In this document: positions 6,292-9,262 of the stretch, in pieces | Position numbering within the stretch: the first letter of the stretch is position 1 | Layout of the letters: each line of letters begins with the position of its first letter | Assembly: GCA_027057815.1 (NCBI GenBank) | Contig: JALURD010000194.1 | Coordinates: 1 to 9,262, forward strand | DNA: 9,262 nt | Direction of reading: 5' to 3' | Origin: Acidilobaceae archaeon | GTDB lineage: Archaea > Thermoproteota > Thermoprotei_A > Sulfolobales > Acidilobaceae | Made by a program: the position numbers and the translations under genes | The notes under the pieces: model-generated | What the model saw: only the letters and a program-made list of their open reading frames with translations | What the model was told of the DNA's origin: nothing | The model's database searches: none

Positions 6292-7605
6292 CTAGCCCTG
6301 GGCCCATCGCTTGCCTAGCGCAGCCTTCAGTGTTACCTTGACCGCGAGATCTCTAGGGTAGCCGAGTCCCTCGAGGGCTTCAGGGAGAGTCTTCCCCTGG
6401 GCTAGGAGGCCTGCGACCCTCGAGGCGGCCTGGTAGCCTATGTAGGGTGCTAGGAGTGTTACCAGGGCTTGGCTGGACTCGGCTAGCCTCCTCATCCTCT
6501 CCCGCCTAGGCTCGATGGCTGCGATAACCTTTCCGGCAACCTTACTCAATGCTTCCGTGAGGAGGGTGGCTTGCTTGTCGGCAACATAGCCCGCGAGGGG
6601 GATCCCCATGCTGAGCTCAAGCTCTCCCAGTAGAGAGGCGTGCAGCATGGACTGGTCTAGCCCTATCACGTGGGCGGCTGCCTGCATCGCCGCCTCGAGT
6701 GTGACCGGGTTCCTCTTACCCGGCATCATGCTACTGCCTGGTATGTCTACGTGTATCTCTATCTCTCCGAAGCCCGTGTTGGGGCCGGAGTACATGAGCC
6801 GGAGGTCCTGGGAGAGCCTCCAGAGGTCCACTGCTATGACCCTGTAGGCCGAGCTTAGTGCTAGGAGGTCTGTGAGGAGCCTCATGGGCCTCATAGGGGA
6901 TCCCGCCAGCTTGACGGGGATCCCCGAGGCCTCCGCTAGGTACCTAACAGCCAGCTCCGCATACCCCTCAGGCGCGTTGACACCGGTACCCACAGCCGTG
7001 CCCCCGAGCGGCACCTCCAGCACAGCCTCCACGGCTTGCTCGAGTAGCCTAGAGTCGAGCTTGAATGCCTGGGCGAATGCCTCAAGCTCCATCCCCAGCG
7101 TTACGGGTAGAGCGTCCCTGAGGTGCGTCCTGCCGGGCTTCACCGCATCCATAGTTTCACGTGCCAGAGACTCAAGCCGGGCCATTAATGCTTCAAGAGC
7201 CTCCAATACATCTCTCGCCCCACGGGCTGCCGCTAGCCTAAGCGCCGTGGGAACCACGTCGTTGCTGGACTGGGACTTGTTCACGTGATCGTACGGGTCA
7301 ACCTCTACTCCAGCCCTCCTCGAGGCCTCCCTAGCTATCACCTCGTTTACGTTCATGTTGAGCCCTGTCCCGGATCCCGTCTGAAACACGCCGACTACTA
7401 TGTCGCCGTCAAAGCGCCCCCTGGCGAGTTCTAGTGCCACCTCCATTATAGCCCTGCCCCTCCTCTCGTCGAGGACGCCTAACTCCACATTAGCCCGTGC
7501 AGCGGCGTACTTCACCAGCCCCATAGCCCACAGTAGCCTACGAGGAATCCTAGTACCCGTCTCCAGGTAGAATCCAGAAGCCCTAGAGGCATACGATCCT
7601 CCCAA
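6292..7605 (-). CDS. fumC: Fumarate hydratase, class II
   Basis: A 437-aa fumarase/aspartase-superfamily enzyme converting fumarate and malate in the citric acid cycle, expected as a cytoplasmic homotetramer without an iron-sulfur cluster. The superfamily signatures are GSGTGLNMN (77-85), HVNKSQSSND (107-116), KPGRTHLRD (156-164) and GSSMMPGKRNP (290-300). His161 matches the catalytic-site His188 of E. coli FumC, and Ser292 lies in the catalytic loop. The B-site HPND of E. coli reads Asp103-Pro-Tyr105-Asp106 here, so its His and Asn are absent. The N-terminal segment with GAQTQR found in bacteria is missing; the Sulfolobus-type enzyme is similarly short, and a stop codon lies in frame just upstream (7609-7611). 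The start is TTG at 7605, with GGGTG 8 nt before it. It is transcribed divergently from the DUF1614 gene, with the copper operon downstream on the same strand. Argininosuccinate lyase and aspartase are less likely given the fumarase-like signatures. Confidence 0.92.
   Translation of the reverse strand: MGGSYASRASGFYLETGTRIPRRLLWAMGLVKYAAARANVELGVLDERRGRAIMEVALELARGRFDGDIVVGVFQTGSGTGLNMNVNEVIAREASRRAGVEVDPYDHVNKSQSSNDVVPTALRLAAARGARDVLEALEALMARLESLARETMDAVKPGRTHLRDALPVTLGMELEAFAQAFKLDSRLLEQAVEAVLEVPLGGTAVGTGVNAPEGYAELAVRYLAEASGIPVKLAGSPMRPMRLLTDLLALSSAYRVIAVDLWRLSQDLRLMYSGPNTGFGEIEIHVDIPGSSMMPGKRNPVTLEAAMQAAAHVIGLDQSMLHASLLGELELSMGIPLAGYVADKQATLLTEALSKVAGKVIAAIEPRRERMRRLAESSQALVTLLAPYIGYQAASRVAGLLAQGKTLPEALEGLGYPRDLAVKVTLKAALGKRWAQG
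6897..6924. repeat. Two GGGATCCC copies 20 bp apart inside fumC
   Basis: Exact copies at 6897-6904 and 6917-6924 (the latter extended to the 10-bp palindrome GGGGATCCCC). On the coding strand the first-read copy encodes Gly-Ile-Pro and the second Gly-Ser-Pro, so the same octamer is kept in two codon phases within ten residues. Confidence 0.85.
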
Positions 7606-7656
7606 GCACTAGACACCCATCCAGCAACCAGGAGGGCCGCCGCCCATAGCTACTCG

Positions 7657-7662
7657 TATATA
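7657..7662 (-). promoter_or_regulatory. TATA box for fumC, possibly bidirectional
   Basis: TATATA in the 110-bp region between divergent fumC and the DUF1614 gene. For fumC it predicts a start site near 7634 and a leader of about 30 nt. Because it is symmetrical, it could also serve the rightward gene with a start near 7687. Confidence 0.45.
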
Positions 7663-7715
7663 GGGATAAGGCGGTAACGCGAAGCTTTAGCCCCCAGCGG
7701 CGTTGCTGTCATTAG

Positions 7716-8513
7716 ATGGTTATGTTTTTACCTTGTCATCTGGAGGAGTATGTGGAGGGGTCTGAGCTGAGGGTAGTCATAACGCCGCCCGTGCACCCTG
7801 TGCTGCTTCTCGTTTACTCCGTGTTACTCCTGCCCCTTATCCTTGTCTCGCATGGCTTCCTGGCTGCCGCCTTCTCTACCCTCGGGGTCCACCCTTTAGT
7901 GGGCTTCGGGTTGTCTGTGTTCATGCTCCTGGCCAGCCTCGCGCTCAGCCCAGTTAATGTGGTGGTGAGGGAGATTGGCTCCGGCGTGGTGAGGGTCGAG
8001 TACAGAACCGACTACGTTTACTTCTTCGGCGTACCCGTGCCCGTCGTGAGTAGGGTTGTCGTGGAGGACCGCGTCTTCCTCGCAGTCAACCTCGGGGGCG
8101 CGGTTGTGCCGGTGGTTGCCAGCAGTGGAATGCTCGCCCTAGTTGCAGGGAGCCACTCCTGGGCCCTCCCCAGGATCCTGGCTGCCACCATGGCGACGGC
8201 TATGGTGGTTTACGCCGTGGCCAGGCCCCTCCCAGGGGTGGGTATCGTCGTCCCCTCCCTCTTACCCCCGCTAACAGCCGCCCTGGCCACCGTCACCCTG
8301 CTCGGCCCGACTCCCCTAGTGCTCCCGGGATCCTACGTGGCTGGCACGCTGGGGAGCCTCTTGGGGGCCGACGTCTTCAAGCTGGCCAAGAACCTCGACC
8401 TCCTCACGCAGAGGCTCGGGGCCCGCCTCATAAGTATAGGCGGAGCTGGAGTCTTCGACGGCGTCTACCTCTCGGGCCTTGTCGCCCTCCTCATAGGCGC
8501 CCTACTCTACTAG
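7716..8513 (+). CDS. DUF1614-family multi-pass membrane protein
   Basis: A 265-aa hydrophobic protein of the DUF1614 (COG4089) type, of unknown function. Family features include NLGGAVVPV (125-133), a GIVVPSLLPPLTAAL helix (176-190), YVAGTLGSLLGAD (207-219) and ISIGGAGVFDGV (239-250). Hydrophobic segments lie at roughly 27-50, 58-78, 120-145, 152-170, 175-198 and 248-264, suggesting about six membrane passes, with a more polar Val/Arg-rich stretch at about 82-118. ATG at 7716 has no Shine-Dalgarno and would suit a leaderless message. GTG at 7752, 5 nt after GGAGG, is an alternative that removes 12 residues. It is divergent from fumC and convergent with the nicotinamidase-like gene, its TAG lying in a CTAG shared by both stops. 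The conserved acidic/Gly motifs in membrane segments might fit an intramembrane enzyme or transporter, but that is a guess. Confidence 0.8.
   Translation: MVMFLPCHLEEYVEGSELRVVITPPVHPVLLLVYSVLLLPLILVSHGFLAAAFSTLGVHPLVGFGLSVFMLLASLALSPVNVVVREIGSGVVRVEYRTDYVYFFGVPVPVVSRVVVEDRVFLAVNLGGAVVPVVASSGMLALVAGSHSWALPRILAATMATAMVVYAVARPLPGVGIVVPSLLPPLTAALATVTLLGPTPLVLPGSYVAGTLGSLLGADVFKLAKNLDLLTQRLGARLISIGGAGVFDGVYLSGLVALLIGALLY
8510..8513. other. CTAG shared by two convergent stop codons
   Basis: The rightward gene stops with TAG at 8511-8513 and the leftward gene with TAG read from 8512 to 8510. The palindromic tetranucleotide serves both, so there is no intergenic space for separate terminators. Confidence 0.9.
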
Positions 8514-9124
8514 CCGCCTCGCTTGAACTCTATCCCGTCGACGCTCCTAACCACCGTGCCCTTGTAGAGCCAGCTTATCTGCCTGAGCGTTGCGTGCATG
8601 TCGAACTCCGTCAAGGCGCTGATCCCATCCACTGGAACCACGACCTTGTACCACCTAAGGGCAGCGCTGGCTGCGGTGTGGAGCACACAGATGTTAGCCA
8701 CGGTCCCCACTATGACCACGTACTCTATCCCGTAGACCTTGAGCAGGTCGTCGAGCGGCGTCCCGTAGAACCCATCGTACCTCGTCTTCTGCACCACTAT
8801 ATCGCCCGGCTGCGGCTTCAGCTCATCGACTATCTCCCAGCCCCAAGTGCCGTACTTGACGTGCTCCCCCCAGATCTCGAACTCCGGGTCACCGTCGTAG
8901 TGGGTGTCCTGCGTGTAGAAGACCTTCACCCCGGCCGCCCTAGCCTTCTCAAGGAGTCTCTTGATGGGCCCGATAGTGGCCTCAGCAGTGGGAACCCTAA
9001 GCTTGCCGCCTTCCTTAACGAAGTCGTTCTGCATATCAACTACTATAACGGCAGTCTTCCTAGCTGGGAGTTCCACCCTGTCGACGACCTCGTAGCCGGG
9101 AACCTCCACCATCCTACCAGGCAA
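8510..9124 (-). CDS. Nicotinamidase/isochorismatase-family amidohydrolase
   Basis: A 204-aa cysteine hydrolase of the isochorismatase-like fold. The catalytic triad is visible: Asp30 in VVDMQNDF, Lys113 in VVQKTRYDGF and Cys146 in GTVANICV, where the cis-peptide turn precedes the nucleophile. Asp73-x-His75 and His88 match the metal-ligand pattern of nicotinamidases (D-x-H...H). This favours nicotinamide deamidation to nicotinate in NAD salvage over isochorismate or N-carbamoyl substrates, whose enzymes usually lack this metal site. GTWGWEI (92-98) matches the GT(P/W)GxEI segment common in the family. Length is usual. TTG at 9124 was chosen because GGAGGTGG lies 5 nt before it; the GTG at 9133 overlaps that site and ATG at 9112 is a later option. 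It is convergent with the DUF1614 gene and expressed from its own promoter region. Exact substrate is uncertain, hence no gene symbol. Confidence 0.87.
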   Translation of the reverse strand: MPGRMVEVPGYEVVDRVELPARKTAVIVVDMQNDFVKEGGKLRVPTAEATIGPIKRLLEKARAAGVKVFYTQDTHYDGDPEFEIWGEHVKYGTWGWEIVDELKPQPGDIVVQKTRYDGFYGTPLDDLLKVYGIEYVVIVGTVANICVLHTAASAALRWYKVVVPVDGISALTEFDMHATLRQISWLYKGTVVRSVDGIEFKRGG

Positions 9125-9129
9125 GACTT

Positions 9130-9137
9130 CCACCTCC
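9130..9137 (-). promoter_or_regulatory. Shine-Dalgarno deciding the nicotinamidase start
   Basis: On the reverse strand GGAGGTGG ends 5 nt before TTG at 9124, a near-perfect match to the archaeal 16S rRNA 3' end. It overlaps the in-frame GTG at 9133, which is therefore unlikely to be the start. Confidence 0.65.
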
Positions 9138-9214
9138 TAGACGGGATCCCTGCATGATACTATACAATGATTTCCCGGGTTAAATGCCTAGTAAAGGTGA
9201 ACACTTGTATCTCA

Positions 9215-9223
9215 TTTAATAAA
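9215..9223 (-). promoter_or_regulatory. Candidate TATA box for the nicotinamidase-like gene
   Basis: On the reverse strand TTTATTAAA, giving a predicted start near 9193 and a leader of about 70 nt containing a GGGATCCC copy at 9143-9150. Two nearer weak AT boxes (about 9179-9184 and 9158-9165) are alternatives with shorter leaders, so this choice is tentative. Confidence 0.35.
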
Positions 9224-9262
9224 CGTGCTGCTTAACCTTCTATCCCCACCTGCTTAAGTCTT

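Larger units (their letters stand above)
1856..9150. repeat. Dispersed GGGATCCC palindrome (12 exact copies)
   Basis: Exact copies start at 1856, 1912, 2102, 2202, 2491, 2784, 3104, 4358, 6599, 6897, 6917 and 9143. Six further GGATCC cores with one or both outer bases changed lie at 2005, 3655, 3816, 7372, 8173 and 8328. In genes, the exact copies encode Gly-Ile-Pro six times (1856, 2202, 2784, 4358, 6599, 6917), Gly-Ser-Pro twice (2491, 6897) and Arg-Asp-Pro once (2102). Three are outside genes (1912, 3104, 9143). Seven of the twelve fall in 1856-3111, while 1-1855 and 4366-6598 have none. The element is a short DNA-level motif scattered without flanking similarity, not a transposon. Confidence 0.9.

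Noticed and set aside
7594..7605. Alternative fumC start at an ATG following GGGAGG
   Set aside because: That ATG is out of frame with the fumarase coding sequence.
7560..7715. Frameshifted or truncated N-terminus of fumC, because the GAQTQR segment is absent
   Set aside because: No matching segment is present in the other reverse-strand frames of 7606-7715, a promoter occupies this region, and crenarchaeal fumarases are known to be short here.
1856..9150. GGGATCCC explained as a recurring Gly-Ile-Pro peptide motif
   Set aside because: Two coding copies are in the Gly-Ser-Pro phase, one is in the Arg-Asp-Pro phase and three are intergenic, so a peptide motif cannot explain the set.
8594..9157. 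A 187-codon rightward open frame
   Set aside because: It lies antisense to the nicotinamidase-like gene, which has intact catalytic and metal motifs; the frame has no domain pattern.
1..9262. CRISPR array, tRNA, rRNA, insertion sequence or phage genes
   Set aside because: No direct-repeat/spacer pattern, no T-loop-like tRNA end, no transposase or integrase motif and no terminal inverted repeats were seen on reading both strands.

Overview
The window reads as the chromosome of a GC-rich hyperthermophilic crenarchaeon, probably of the Desulfurococcales (Aeropyrum-like). This is an inference from AGG/AGA and ATA-rich codons, frequent GTG and TTG starts placed 5-8 nt after GGGGTGG or GGAGGTG Shine-Dalgarno sequences, AT-rich TATA boxes, and the protein types: a crenarchaeal-type short class II fumarase, a His-type archaeal Thi4 and DUF1614. 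Genus is not established. No rRNA, tRNA, CRISPR array, transposase or phage gene was seen.

Layout. (1) 27-596 (+): RDD-family membrane protein, possibly open to the left edge. (2) 597-867: about 270 bases without a gene, holding a candidate TATA box for the next unit. (3) 868-1894 (+): a two-gene unit, thiazole synthase Thi4 followed 7 nt later by an 80-aa Cys-rich treble-clef/TRASH-like protein. (4) 1946-2956 (-): a DAO-family FAD oxidoreductase convergent with that unit, with its own TATA box near 3031-3042. (5) 3137-6156 (-): a copper-export pair, a CopA-type P1B-ATPase followed by an ArsR-like winged-helix regulator through a GTGA stop/start overlap. The regulator carries a C-terminal CxxCxxxH motif and is a plausible copper sensor. 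(6) 6292-7605 (-): class II fumarase. (7) 7716-8513 (+): DUF1614 multi-pass membrane protein, divergent from fumarase over a 110-bp promoter region. (8) 8510-9124 (-): nicotinamidase/isochorismatase-type hydrolase, convergent with the DUF1614 gene and sharing the 4-bp CTAG in which both stop codons lie. (9) 9125-9262: its promoter region.

Functional links. The ATPase and regulator form one copper-homeostasis unit. Thi4 makes the thiamin thiazole from NAD+, glycine and sulfide; its small partner could be a metal or sulfur accessory, but that is inference. Fumarase serves the citric acid cycle and the nicotinamidase serves NAD salvage. The other genes show no clear link to each other.

The most unusual signal is not a gene. 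The palindrome GGGATCCC occurs 12 times exactly, plus six GGATCC cores with altered outer bases, in coding sequence in all three codon phases and in intergenic DNA. At equal base frequencies 0.14 copies would be expected, and about 0.27 at 60% GC. It resembles the cyanobacterial HIP1 palindrome in behaviour. No wholly new multi-gene system is evident beyond this, the candidate copper sensor and the Thi4-linked Cys protein.
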